Positions 34,906 to 43,976 of a DNA stretch of 64,000 nt are shown here, in pieces. The DNA comes from Deltaproteobacteria bacterium. Lineage in GTDB: Bacteria > Desulfobacterota > DSM-4660 > Desulfatiglandales > HGW-15. Numbering within the stretch: the stretch's first letter is position 1; the number at the start of each line of letters is the position of its first letter. The position numbers and the translations under genes are program-made. The notes beneath the pieces were generated by a model. It did not search any database and was not told where the DNA came from. It was given only the letters and a program-made list of their open reading frames with translations. The stretch is taken from the NCBI GenBank assembly GCA_020060215.1, contig JAGVAP010000014.1, positions 1 through 64,000 on the forward strand, read 5' to 3'.

Positions 34906-36039
34906 CTATCTATCATCCTTCGAGTCATATACTGCGGCTCCTTTGCCGGCACTTCGGTGGGCTGGAGTGGATAGAATACCAGCATGCCAGAGGGTCTGTT
35001 TGAACTGAAAGACAAAAGATGGGCTGAATGCGGAAGCTGGAATAAAATGTTTTTCGATGTCCTTAGGGTCAGCGAGGAATAGGCCAGAAGCCAAAGGCTT
35101 GTTTATTTTGGAACCTTCTATAAGCATTTCCTCCGTGTTCATTTCAACATTGCCCGCCTTCTCGAGTGTCTGAACCACCAAATCAGTACTTCCCTGCTGC
35201 GTCAGAACCAACCGTATTATCGCAGCTAATCCTGAGCTCTCATCGAAAAGTCTTCTTCTCTTGTTTAAGTTTCGGTTTTCACCAAAACCGAGAGACTCCA
35301 TGAGATCCGCAACAGTTATACCAAGCTTAGTAAGACTGTCATCATGAGCAAGCAGTCCAAGATAACGAGCGCCATTGATAGCGTGCTGGCGTGATCCAGA
35401 TGTCCGAAGATCTCCCCAGAGTTTTTCTAATCCCTCCATCAAATCCGTATTTGAAAAATGAGCTCGTATCCATACGACCGCAAGGTAGTTAAGCGGGTGG
35501 TTCAGCTGTAGGCGGCGAGGTAATACAACTCCCTGAATAGCAGCGATGAGGTCTCTGCTCTCTGCCAGACTGGGCCTAGGTCTTGCGGCAGGCACAATCT
35601 CGTGCCATTGTTCATGTTCAAGCACCCACACTCCAATTCCACTCTCCTGCGCATCTCTTTCCAGAGTCCTAAGACGTCTTTCGGAGCCCGACGGCAAAGC
35701 CAGATATGATCGATGTACCCCCTCCCGGTAGGCTCTGGCTTGTGTCATGCCTTTGACCCAGTCCTCGAAGGCGCCTTTCACCTCGAAAGCAGCAAGTCCT
35801 TCCTCGCTCGGGCCCTTATAGAAACAGACGAGGTCTGGATAAAACCCTGAGATCGGGATGGACATCATCGGTTCTAGTTCGGCGGCATGTGGTGAGCGTC
35901 GATATGATCCGTCGCTGTCTACGGCAATGTCAGTTACCAGCCAGGAATCCGGACCTAGACCTCGATGCTGCAGGTGTCGTTTTAGGGAGTAGATGGTTTC
36001 GGCTTCTATCATACGCAAGAGCATTCTCTTAATGATCAT
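34906..36039 (-). CDS. PD-(D/E)XK endonuclease-like protein
   Basis: The 377-residue protein has a nuclease-type core GFYPDLVCFYKG (D69) followed by LAAFEVKGAFEDWVKG (E86-x-K88) and a basic/aromatic segment (QARAYREGVHRSYLALPSGS). This D-x16-E-x-K arrangement is typical of PD-(D/E)XK restriction-like folds. The C-terminal half is helical with no recognised motif. It has the same AT-rich character as the 590-residue gene and lies 65 bases downstream of the second HerA gene. Probable role: cutting DNA lacking the protective modification, which is inference. Confidence 0.68.
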   Translation of the reverse strand: MIIKRMLLRMIEAETIYSLKRHLQHRGLGPDSWLVTDIAVDSDGSYRRSPHAAELEPMMSIPISGFYPDLVCFYKGPSEEGLAAFEVKGAFEDWVKGMTQARAYREGVHRSYLALPSGSERRLRTLERDAQESGIGVWVLEHEQWHEIVPAARPRPSLAESRDLIAAIQGVVLPRRLQLNHPLNYLAVVWIRAHFSNTDLMEGLEKLWGDLRTSGSRQHAINGARYLGLLAHDDSLTKLGITVADLMESLGFGENRNLNKRRRLFDESSGLAAIIRLVLTQQGSTDLVVQTLEKAGNVEMNTEEMLIEGSKINKPLASGLFLADPKDIEKHFIPASAFSPSFVFQFKQTLWHAGILSTPAHRSAGKGAAVYDSKDDR

Positions 36040-36103
36040 TGAGCCGATAGTTTGCTAGAAAATGATTCCAGTGCTTCGAAGGTTGCCTGGGTCTTCGTTT
36101 GCG

Positions 36104-37909
36104 TCAAGAAAGTTCAACTTTGTCAAAGTCAGGCGACTGAGTCGGTAACGGAATATCCCGGTACGAGGCAGACGCAATTGCCTGCCCCTTGGCCATCACC
36201 TGCAGCTCTCTTTCAAAGCCCATCAAATCAGCGGAGGCATTACGGATGGCTGCCCTTCGCTCTTCCTCGTTACCAAGCGCCATTGTCAATTCGGTGTTGA
36301 TCTGGGTCAGGATGCCCTCATCTATCGCCGTGACCTGTTGACTGATGATCGTCAGCCCTATGCCGAACTTACGTCCTTGGCGGCAGATGTCACGAAATAC
36401 GCTACCGAACCGGATCCGGTTGGGGTTGAGGACGCTCGGAGCTTCTTCGACTACCACGTTCACAAATGGTAGGTCGTCTGGGGAGCAGATCTCGTCTCCA
36501 TGCAGATAGGGCAGCTCCCGCCTTTTCAGCCTCTTAACAAGCTCGTCCGCCAATGACTGCATGCCAATGAGTCCGTTCGCATCGTCATTGCCCAGCGCAC
36601 AACGGATCTCCGTTTCCAGCGTGGTGGCATCGTCCGCAGATCGCAAAGCTTTACGGAGAGAAAACAACACTCTTGAGACCACGGTGGTGAGCAGAAACTG
36701 CTCCATTTCCGACATTGAGGTGCTGTCAACGATCAATACCCGTCCTTGCTCCAAAGCGCAGATGATATCCGGAATGCTGGAGTCATACAGATATCCGGCA
36801 GTTGGATCGAAGGACGTAAAAATACGATTATTACCCCTTTGCACGATTCTTAATCGTCTTTTTACCGCGGAAATGGTTCCTGGGTGGAATACAGCGGCTG
36901 CCCCCTGGAGGTGGTCGTCATGTTCATCCAGCAGGAGCAGCGGGGTGATCCAGCGGTCTCCCTGCTCTGCATAGTACTGGTTCGCGAAACTGATCTGCTG
37001 GTCCGTCAATTCGATCGTGCTTGCGAGGTCGTCAGGAGTGATATCGCCCCTGGACATCCGCACCTTACGCTCCAGGCCAGTACCAGACAGGTTTTTTGCG
37101 GTGAGGTAGTAGAAAGGATCCACCAGATCTTTTCGCTCTTTGGCTGAGTACTTGTTGACTGTGCCCCGCACCCCATCAGCCCCTCCTGTACGTGCATGCC
37201 AAGTCTGAAACTCATCGTGAGGGTCGATCGCAAATATGGAACACCGAGGACCCTTGCGCCTCCCCTGAGACACCAGCCTGTTGTGATCCAGAATGGAGCG
37301 CAACAGGATCATCATCAGATTGCTTTTCCCGCAGCCTGTCCGGCCGAAAATGGCAATGTGATGGGTCAACGCGTACGGAGGTAGCTGGACAGGAACTCCG
37401 TCGATTGGACTCTCGCCGGCAAGGAGATTCCCAATAAAGAGACCATCCTCCCCGAGCTGGGACTGCATCAGGGTACGCACCACCTCGGCAACGATTTTGT
37501 CACCTGGATTCACCTTGTAGACATCGGTCAAATGCTCGGGAAGCCGGCGCGGACGGTGGAACACCCAGCCGGATGTCTCCCGCTCAGAGTAACCCAGCAC
37601 AATTCCCTTGAGCTCGATCAGGTTTTCCTCAGTTAGATCCTGTGAAAGAAATGAATCGGGCATGGTCAGCTTGTTCCGCGCCACGTCATTCATCTCGAGG
37701 GTACGATTCATGATGTTGGCATACTGAGTTGTCCGGAACACATAGAACCGCTCCGGTCCTCTTTTGCACGGTAAGAGGAAGAGATCCCCGACTGCCACAT
37801 CCGTGTTCTTGGCGATGACGGTTAGTTGATAGGTATTGCTCTCCGCCAGCACTCCGAAGCGCTTTCCCACTCCGCCGAGGTCCTTTACAAGGTCGTCCAA
37901 CGTCTTCAT
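36104..37909 (-). CDS. HerA-like DNA-translocating ATPase (second copy)
   Basis: The 601-residue protein has an N-terminal beta-barrel region, Walker A HIAIFGRTGCGKSNLMMIL (K195), Walker B PFVNVVVEEAPSVLNP and a C-terminal segment (REDICRQGRKFGIGLTIISQ in outline) like HerA and VirB4-type ATPases. Its start codon abuts the stop of the second NurA-like gene. Having a second HerA-NurA pair in one operon is unusual and suggests two distinct DNA-end machines or a specialised pair for modified DNA. Confidence 0.88.
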   Translation of the reverse strand: MKTLDDLVKDLGGVGKRFGVLAESNTYQLTVIAKNTDVAVGDLFLLPCKRGPERFYVFRTTQYANIMNRTLEMNDVARNKLTMPDSFLSQDLTEENLIELKGIVLGYSERETSGWVFHRPRRLPEHLTDVYKVNPGDKIVAEVVRTLMQSQLGEDGLFIGNLLAGESPIDGVPVQLPPYALTHHIAIFGRTGCGKSNLMMILLRSILDHNRLVSQGRRKGPRCSIFAIDPHDEFQTWHARTGGADGVRGTVNKYSAKERKDLVDPFYYLTAKNLSGTGLERKVRMSRGDITPDDLASTIELTDQQISFANQYYAEQGDRWITPLLLLDEHDDHLQGAAAVFHPGTISAVKRRLRIVQRGNNRIFTSFDPTAGYLYDSSIPDIICALEQGRVLIVDSTSMSEMEQFLLTTVVSRVLFSLRKALRSADDATTLETEIRCALGNDDANGLIGMQSLADELVKRLKRRELPYLHGDEICSPDDLPFVNVVVEEAPSVLNPNRIRFGSVFRDICRQGRKFGIGLTIISQQVTAIDEGILTQINTELTMALGNEEERRAAIRNASADLMGFERELQVMAKGQAIASASYRDIPLPTQSPDFDKVELS

Positions 37910-39115
37910 TTACGCATGCCCCGTAGCCGATGACACGTCACGGAAGAGCGAGCGCTTCATGCCCGCTGCCACCGCCGCATCGATGATCTGTTTGCGGAGC
38001 GCCTTTCGCTCCATTTCTGAGAGCCGCGCCCGGTCATGGCTCGCTTTGATGGGGTATGGATAACCGTAGGCTCGCTGGTCATGACCGGTGTAGTCCAAAT
38101 CTGAGAACATACGTGATTCTGCAGCTGTATCACCCCTCATCCTCTGATTCCAAGTCTCCAAGTCCATGTCCATGCGCATCACCGGAACATTGTTGTGAAG
38201 CCTGAAAAGGTAGGTCATTGCCCCCACAGGTGGTATCCTTCGCTCCGTGGCCAACGAGAAACTCCAGTCGTCAACACCTTCCAACGGCAGCCGGAGAAAC
38301 CAATGCTCGGCTGTTTCACCTCCTGTCTTCCCCATGACCTGTGCAGCTAGCCCCTCGATCAACTCCATAGATGGAAATCCGTGTGACTTGCTGATGGTTA
38401 GGAAACAAATGCCTCGCTTCCGCGCTTCGACGCAACAGAGCCTCTTAAGGTGCTCATAGAAAAGGCTCAGCTCCTGGCGCGTCACCATCGGTAGCGACAT
38501 AGTGGTGTCCATCAAGACATAATGGCAGGATGGATCATGGTGGATAAGTCGGAAAGCTGTTCCGAACTCTGCAGTTGACCTCAATTGGATACCGACATTA
38601 GAGGAGTCAGAAGCCCTGGGTAGTATAAGGCTATCCAGAAGACCGTCCACAGTGTGCTTTTTCCTGCAAGAGACATCCTTCAGCTTTCTGTAGTCTGAGA
38701 AAGATATGGCATCCCTCACCGGCACTCCGGCGAGCGCTTGCAGGCAGGGCAGCCATCTATTCCTAGCCTCTGCTGGGTCTTCGGGGATCCAAAGAAACTC
38801 CAAGGTCGGTTCTTTGAGACAGTCTTCTTCCTTCAATCCATGGAGTCTGTCAGTCTGATAGACCGTTCCAGAGGCACTGGCGACGTAAACGAAGGAATCA
38901 GCGTAGGAGAAACTTGGATAGTCGCCACTACCGTCAACTCCTCCAATGCGAAATCCCTCTGCCTCAGTTGTATGGGCAAATGGCCGAATTGAAGCTAGTA
39001 TTAGTTTCTCCTCTTCTGAACTGATCCGGGGCTTCGCTTCCCACTGGCACATGTCCTGAGCAATTACCTTTACTTTCTTTCGAACGCTCTCTCTTATGTT
39101 CAGGTCATAGCGCAT
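37910..39115 (-). CDS. NurA-domain nuclease (second copy)
   Basis: The 401-residue protein has FRIGGVDGSGDYPSFSYADS (D61), the NurA metal-site strand, and a later block YVLMDTTMSLPMVTRQELS (D about 199). A C-terminal helical segment ends DVSSATGHA. Its length fits the NurA family. It overlaps the DUF6884-TGT gene by 16 bases and is followed by HerA without a gap, so all three are translationally linked. Confidence 0.82.
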   Translation of the reverse strand: MRYDLNIRESVRKKVKVIAQDMCQWEAKPRISSEEEKLILASIRPFAHTTEAEGFRIGGVDGSGDYPSFSYADSFVYVASASGTVYQTDRLHGLKEEDCLKEPTLEFLWIPEDPAEARNRWLPCLQALAGVPVRDAISFSDYRKLKDVSCRKKHTVDGLLDSLILPRASDSSNVGIQLRSTAEFGTAFRLIHHDPSCHYVLMDTTMSLPMVTRQELSLFYEHLKRLCCVEARKRGICFLTISKSHGFPSMELIEGLAAQVMGKTGGETAEHWFLRLPLEGVDDWSFSLATERRIPPVGAMTYLFRLHNNVPVMRMDMDLETWNQRMRGDTAAESRMFSDLDYTGHDQRAYGYPYPIKASHDRARLSEMERKALRKQIIDAAVAAGMKRSLFRDVSSATGHA

Positions 39116-41142
39116 GCAGTACTTCCCTTATCGAAGAGCAAGAGATTCCATTGATCTTTGTTTAGAAATGGGACAGTTTTTCCCGATAAGACATCCTGAA
39201 ATAACCTGTAAAAGACATATGTGTTATGAAACCCACGCCTTCGGTTGCGGTTATTTCCTCTGAAAATCGCAACCTCTATCCCCCACTTCCGGCAGATGGC
39301 GCATTGACATTGAGCCCAGGGCTTATGCTCCAGCGTCCGCCGATATGCCTTTTCCATGCTAATCCGCTCTTTCGTCACAAACTGGTCGTACGTCAGCAAG
39401 GCATCAAGGCAATTACCGAGGCTGCATTGACCAACCGCATAAGCCCTCACCGCTTTCAGAGCTCTTTGCTCCATGTTGACGATCTTGTCGTCAGTCATCT
39501 CTGGATTGCTTAACATGTGCTTGGCACGAAAACTCTTGCCAGCCTCTGGTATGCGGAGAGCCGCATAGGGTCCCTCAGAGGAGGCGTAACTCTGATGGAG
39601 CCGCATCCAGGCTTGTCTCAGATAGGAGGCACTGTCCACAGACTGGATTCCGGCCGTGAAAAAGTCCACCGCAGCATCTAGGCGAGCCACCCCGAATAGG
39701 TGTATGGATACATCTGAAGGGATTGACGCGCGAACGCGTTTGACGACATCGATGATATCCCGGGACTTTGTCCTGACAAGCCCACCCAGACCGAGATACT
39801 TGTACCCCATCTTCACATATTGCGCGGCTGCCTTGGCATAGCTGTCAGGGTCCCACCCCTGGACCGCACCGATCGGCTCCCATTCAAGGCCTGCTTTGCG
39901 ATGAGCCTTCAGAAACTCCTCGGCGTTGTGGATCGTCAGTTCGTACCGGGACTTCTTCTGGTGTTCGGTTGCCGTGACGATGAGGTGGTCCACCGAGACT
40001 CCGTAATCGAAACCTAGCCTGGTGTAATAATCGATCACGTCCTCAGTGGTGTATGGCGGGGTCTCCTTCATGATGTAGTCGAAGGCGCCGCAATCCCCCA
40101 TGATCGGGAACTCCCTGGGTACCCGCAGAAATCGATGAACCCCCAAGGCATTGATCCGCTCCTTCTTCTTCTTGCTCTTCTCAGCCACCGCCCGGGACAT
40201 GAGGATCCCGTCGTAATTCGGCTCAGGGTAAAGCTGGTGTGCGTAGACCTCGTTGGACCAGTCACCTGTCCCCCCCGAGTGCTCATCGTTGATAAAGTCG
40301 TAGTCCGGGTCCACAAGGTCGTCCCACTCCGGGATGAAGTATCTCAGCTTTGCTCGATGAGGTTTTTTCCACCAGGACTCAGGGATCGTGATGACCTGGT
40401 CTACCTTCGAGTTCGGCCGGGACTTGGGAGCAGATTCTTGGGAAGTTCTCTGTGCTCCATCGAGGAGCGCCAGCAAGTCGGCATTCGGTGGTATGATGCT
40501 GAACGCTTGATTGTCAGAGATCTTGGTGAGGAGTCGTGACGCGACCTCTCCCTTCAGCCCCACCAGGCCACATGAAAACCGCTTCGTTTCATTGTTCGTC
40601 AAAATCAGGGTTCGGGCATGTTGAATGGCAGGGAACTTTTTGTTGACTGCGGCTCCGCAGAAAAAGAGGGTGGGGCCACCAAGATGAATCTGATCATCCA
40701 ATTGGCATGCGGCAAGGTAGGAATCCCCAAGAAGTACGAGTCCAAGGTCGTATGACTGTGCAAAGACCTTACGGATGTCGTGGGGAATACGGAGGTGATC
40801 AGCCCATTCCTTCAGTTCTCCCTTCTTCATCCCCTGGAAGGTGCACTCGTACGGCACGATCTTCCGGCTTCCCTTGATCACACCGTACCCGGCCGAGACG
40901 ATCCGCAGGTCTATTGAGTCCTTCCCTGCTTTCGTCCGGAAGTCCTGGACCCCCCGCATCAGCCGCACATGCTGCAGCCCGGTGTACATCTCCTCGGCCG
41001 GGAGTCGGTGCTCCGTCAACCTCTCCTCTAAGGTTTGGAAGTTCTCACGATCATGGAGAGCCAGGAAGTCCTTCTTGGTTAGCTGTCCGTCGGGGGTGTG
41101 CTGTTTCTCCCCCGTGCAGGAGGTGATGACCAGGATCTTCAT
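39100..41142 (-). CDS. DUF6884-TGT fusion, DpdA-like DNA transglycosylase candidate
   Basis: The 680-residue protein begins with a YaaA/DUF6884-like domain (LVITSCTGEKQ, LRIVSAGYGVIKG, IVPYECTFQGM; residues 1-215). It continues into a TGT barrel: IMGDCGAFDYIM with D350, VSVDHLIVTATEHQ with D385, GLGGLVRTK and IHLFGVARLDA, and SVDSASYLRQAW with D503 as nucleophile candidate. A zinc site follows, C612-x-C614-x2-C617 and H639. Full catalytic equipment, no PUA domain and linkage to queD-queE-queC-folE2 favour base exchange with preQ0 in DNA, as for DpdA. An ordinary tRNA Tgt lacks the DUF6884 domain. The fusion is the strongest single marker of the system. Confidence 0.82.
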   Translation of the reverse strand: MKILVITSCTGEKQHTPDGQLTKKDFLALHDRENFQTLEERLTEHRLPAEEMYTGLQHVRLMRGVQDFRTKAGKDSIDLRIVSAGYGVIKGSRKIVPYECTFQGMKKGELKEWADHLRIPHDIRKVFAQSYDLGLVLLGDSYLAACQLDDQIHLGGPTLFFCGAAVNKKFPAIQHARTLILTNNETKRFSCGLVGLKGEVASRLLTKISDNQAFSIIPPNADLLALLDGAQRTSQESAPKSRPNSKVDQVITIPESWWKKPHRAKLRYFIPEWDDLVDPDYDFINDEHSGGTGDWSNEVYAHQLYPEPNYDGILMSRAVAEKSKKKKERINALGVHRFLRVPREFPIMGDCGAFDYIMKETPPYTTEDVIDYYTRLGFDYGVSVDHLIVTATEHQKKSRYELTIHNAEEFLKAHRKAGLEWEPIGAVQGWDPDSYAKAAAQYVKMGYKYLGLGGLVRTKSRDIIDVVKRVRASIPSDVSIHLFGVARLDAAVDFFTAGIQSVDSASYLRQAWMRLHQSYASSEGPYAALRIPEAGKSFRAKHMLSNPEMTDDKIVNMEQRALKAVRAYAVGQCSLGNCLDALLTYDQFVTKERISMEKAYRRTLEHKPWAQCQCAICRKWGIEVAIFRGNNRNRRRGFHNTYVFYRLFQDVLSGKTVPFLNKDQWNLLLFDKGSTACAMT

Positions 41143-41525
41143 TTGAGCTGCAGTCCCTCCACTGCTAGGACTGCCTCATCTATGGATTTGAAGATCCCGT
41201 GGCAGTGATACAGCATCCAAGGGCTCACTCCACCGTTGTCGGAAATCGTGTAAATGTGCTTTCCCCTTTCCCATGCGTACAGGATCTCCATGGAGGTCCC
41301 GACACTCGGTTTGTGATGGTTCACCAGGAGGACGTCACAGGTGTCGATTGCAGCCTTGTCATCCTCCACGATCTGTTTGTAGTTCTCATCCGTGATTCCT
41401 CGATAGTCTCTTTCCATGGGGTCGACCACCACATGTCCATTGAGTTTGGCCTTTGCCTCCTCGCGCCAGGAGATGCACTCATTGTCTGCACACTGAAATA
41501 TCGGGCCAGCCAGGTAGATCCTCAT
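41139..41525 (-). CDS. Nucleoside 2-deoxyribosyltransferase-like protein
   Basis: The 128-residue protein has the family signature MRIYLAGPIFQCADNE, acidic residues around DKAAIDTCDVLLVN and the catalytic-Glu motif SVGTSMEILYAWERGK (E80). The length is typical (about 130-160). Characterised members exchange or hydrolyse bases of 2'-deoxynucleosides. It overlaps the start of the DUF6884-TGT gene by four bases. It may clean up free 7-deazaguanine deoxynucleosides, prepare a substrate, or act as a nucleotide-targeting effector; these are alternatives, not findings. Confidence 0.8.
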   Translation of the reverse strand: MRIYLAGPIFQCADNECISWREEAKAKLNGHVVVDPMERDYRGITDENYKQIVEDDKAAIDTCDVLLVNHHKPSVGTSMEILYAWERGKHIYTISDNGGVSPWMLYHCHGIFKSIDEAVLAVEGLQLK

Positions 41526-41545
41526 CCGCTATCGTCCTCAGAATC

Positions 41546-42478
41546 TTAAGCCAGAGCCTTGACGTGAGCTTTTACGGCCTTTTCCATTCGGACCATCCGA
41601 TCCACCAGATCATCTTGTATCTCAGACCACTTGTCTTCATCTTGAAGGCCACCCACCTTGGAATAGGATCTCAGGTAATGCTGTTTGCGTCCTTCCTTAT
41701 AATCCCATTCCAACGGTTCACCGAAGGCGGCCTCAATTTCATTCCCTTTTTCTTTCAAAGTATCGAACCTAGCTTTGTTCTGCTCTGCTTCAAGACCTGC
41801 AATAAAGAGCTCGACCCGGGATTGGTTCAGCTTCACCACATAGCTCAAACCGAGTCCAAATTTCCCTGCTCCAGCATTTATCCAGTGCTGGTAGCCCGTG
41901 GGTGAAACATTGGCAAAAAGGGAAGTCTTCTTGTTTGATTTTTCCAGCAATTGCTCGAAGAACTCGTATCTTTGTTTTTCCCGTCCGGCAAACTCTTTCT
42001 TGATCTTTCCGCGCTCACTGGCCTCCGAACTCGGCCCTGCAATGACTGTAAAGAGGGGTGCCGGGTCGGAGTCCCCGATTTTGAACGCTTGAAGCTGCAG
42101 AAGGTAAAAGCTGGTATCCTCTGGAACGATTTCATTCAGATAGGAAATAGCCGTGACGTGCTCTGGTCTGGGTTCGCTGGTAATCCAGATTGCAGTCTTA
42201 CCCTCCAGGTTTGACAAATAGGTAAACACTTTACCCAGATGATCGTGATTCGTGCGCTCCAATTGGTTTTCGATGATGACCGGCCTGCCTTCCTGATCTT
42301 CTCCCATGATGTCCACGAAAAAGGGACCGACCGATTTCTCCTTTTCCAGCGCATTCAGTTTGATCCCAAGCTGTTCGTTGAGGATATCGATGTTTTCGTA
42401 CAGCCAACTGGTGAAATTCGGTTCACTGGTCCAGACTTCCCTGAGATCCACCTTTGCAAGCTTGCTGACCATAATCAA
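41546..42478 (-). CDS. DUF4268 protein with endonuclease-like N-terminal domain
   Basis: The 310-residue protein has an N-terminal PD-(D/E)XK-like core: VGPFFVDIMGEDQ (D56) and VIIENQLERTNHDHLGKVF (E70-N-Q72). A C-terminal DUF4268 region follows (SPTGYQHWINAGAGKFGLGL, QDDLVDRMVRMEKAVKAHV). DUF4268 proteins are common in defence islands and thought to bind or cut DNA. Its start overlaps the FolE2 stop by four bases, and it ends about 20 bases before the deoxyribosyltransferase start. A second ATG at 42472 is possible. Confidence 0.82.
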   Translation of the reverse strand: MIMVSKLAKVDLREVWTSEPNFTSWLYENIDILNEQLGIKLNALEKEKSVGPFFVDIMGEDQEGRPVIIENQLERTNHDHLGKVFTYLSNLEGKTAIWITSEPRPEHVTAISYLNEIVPEDTSFYLLQLQAFKIGDSDPAPLFTVIAGPSSEASERGKIKKEFAGREKQRYEFFEQLLEKSNKKTSLFANVSPTGYQHWINAGAGKFGLGLSYVVKLNQSRVELFIAGLEAEQNKARFDTLKEKGNEIEAAFGEPLEWDYKEGRKQHYLRSYSKVGGLQDEDKWSEIQDDLVDRMVRMEKAVKAHVKALA

Positions 42479-43266
42479 CTCCTGCTCTGGGTTCGCTTGT
42501 CCCTTTCGATGAAGGCATACGCATTGTGGTTGTGGATGCTCTCGAAATTCTTAGAAGTCACGGAAAACCAGGTGACCCTGTGATCCTCAATGAACTCATG
42601 GGCGATGATCCTCACAATGTCTTCGACAAAGCGTGGGTTCTCGTAAGCCCGTTCGGAGACGTACTTCTCGTCCGGCCGCTTTAGGATCGCATAAAGTTCA
42701 CAGCTTGCCGCCCCCTCCACGGTCGCGATAACATCCTCGATCCAGACAAAATCCCGGAACCGCACTTGGACAGTAACTTCGCTTCTCTGGTTGTGGGCCG
42801 CGGTGCCGCTGATCTCTTTTGAACAAGGACAGAGGTTCATGACAGGCACCTTGACCTCGAGGATGAAGTCTTCGCTGTCCCCTTCGGTGTACGCAGCAAT
42901 GAACCTGCAGTCGTAGGACATGAGGCTCCGGGACTTGGTGACGGGCGCCTCCTTCTCGATGAAATACTTGAAGGCGAGCTCCATGTGGGCGGATCTTGCC
43001 TCGAGGCTCCGCGCGATCTCCCTCAGAATCTGCCCCATGTTCCGGACCGTGATCTCCCCCCGGTGCTGGTTCAGCACCTCGATGAACCGGCTCATGTGGG
43101 TGCCCTTGAACTGGCGGGGGAGGTCCACGTACATGTTGATAGTGGCGGTCGTAGACTGCTTCTCGGCACGCTTGTCGAGGACCTCTATGGGGTAGGTGAC
43201 GTCGCAGACGCCGACCTTGTCGATGTCGATCTCGTTGAAGCCGGGCTGCTTCTGGACGTCGATCAC
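42475..43266 (-). CDS. folE2: GTP cyclohydrolase FolE2 (type IB)
   Basis: The 263-residue protein matches FolE2: [40 protein letters not shown] with the metal-site Cys C146, and [15 protein letters not shown]. FolE2 makes 7,8-dihydroneopterin triphosphate from GTP, the first step of preQ0 synthesis. The gene overlaps queC and the DUF4268 gene by four bases each. The embedding in an operon with QueC, QueE and QueD shows the pathway is complete here. Confidence 0.95.
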   Translation of the reverse strand: MIDVQKQPGFNEIDIDKVGVCDVTYPIEVLDKRAEKQSTTATINMYVDLPRQFKGTHMSRFIEVLNQHRGEITVRNMGQILREIARSLEARSAHMELAFKYFIEKEAPVTKSRSLMSYDCRFIAAYTEGDSEDFILEVKVPVMNLCPCSKEISGTAAHNQRSEVTVQVRFRDFVWIEDVIATVEGAASCELYAILKRPDEKYVSERAYENPRFVEDIVRIIAHEFIEDHRVTWFSVTSKNFESIHNHNAYAFIERDKRTQSRS

Positions 43267-43973
43267 TGGGGCGACCTCACGATGTATTTGGTTGGGTCCA
43301 AAACACCTGCCTCGCGGAACCCTTTCTTTCGCAGGACACAGCTGTCACACTGCCCGCAGGCCTTCCCGTCGGGAGCTGGGTCATAGCAGCTGTGAGTCAT
43401 GCCGTAGTCGACACCCAGCTCTATGCCCTTTTGGATGATCTCTGCCTTGGTCATTTGGATGAGGGGGGTCCGGATCTTCAGGACGGTCTTCCCCTCGACC
43501 CCTGCCTTGGTCGCGAGGTTGGCCATCCTCTCGAATGCTTCGATGTACTCGGGGCGGCAGTCCGGATAGCCGCTGTAGTCGATCGCATTCACCCCGATGA
43601 AGATGTCGGAGGCGCCGAGCACCTCGGCCCAAGCCAGGGCGTAAGATAGGAAGATGGTGTTTCGGGCGGGGACATAGGTGACGGGAATCTCCTTCAGCAT
43701 CTCGCCTTCATCACGGTTCTTGGGCACGTCGATGTCTGCAGTGAGAGCCGATCCGCCGATTTTCTTGAGATCGATGTCTATCACCAGGTGCTCGCTGGCC
43801 CCAAGGGCTGCGGCGACTTTGTCCGCGGCCTTGAGCTCAAAGACGTGGCGCTGCCCGTAGCGAAAGCTCAGGCTGTAGATCTCGTATCCTTCGGCCCGGG
43901 CAATCGCCATGGCGGTCGTCGAATCGATCCCGCCGCTCGAGAGGACAACGGACTTCTTCTTGCCTCCTGCCAT
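43263..43973 (-). CDS. queC: 7-cyano-7-deazaguanine (preQ0) synthase QueC
   Basis: The 236-residue protein has the PP-loop [17 protein letters not shown] (13-18 SGGIDS), [33 protein letters not shown] and the C-terminal zinc site [20 protein letters not shown]. QueC is ATP-dependent and turns 7-carboxy-7-deazaguanine into preQ0. It overlaps folE2 by four bases and follows queE by a few bases. Confidence 0.95.
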   Translation of the reverse strand: MAGGKKKSVVLSSGGIDSTTAMAIARAEGYEIYSLSFRYGQRHVFELKAADKVAAALGASEHLVIDIDLKKIGGSALTADIDVPKNRDEGEMLKEIPVTYVPARNTIFLSYALAWAEVLGASDIFIGVNAIDYSGYPDCRPEYIEAFERMANLATKAGVEGKTVLKIRTPLIQMTKAEIIQKGIELGVDYGMTHSCYDPAPDGKACGQCDSCVLRKKGFREAGVLDPTKYIVRSPQ

Positions 43974-43976
43974 GGG

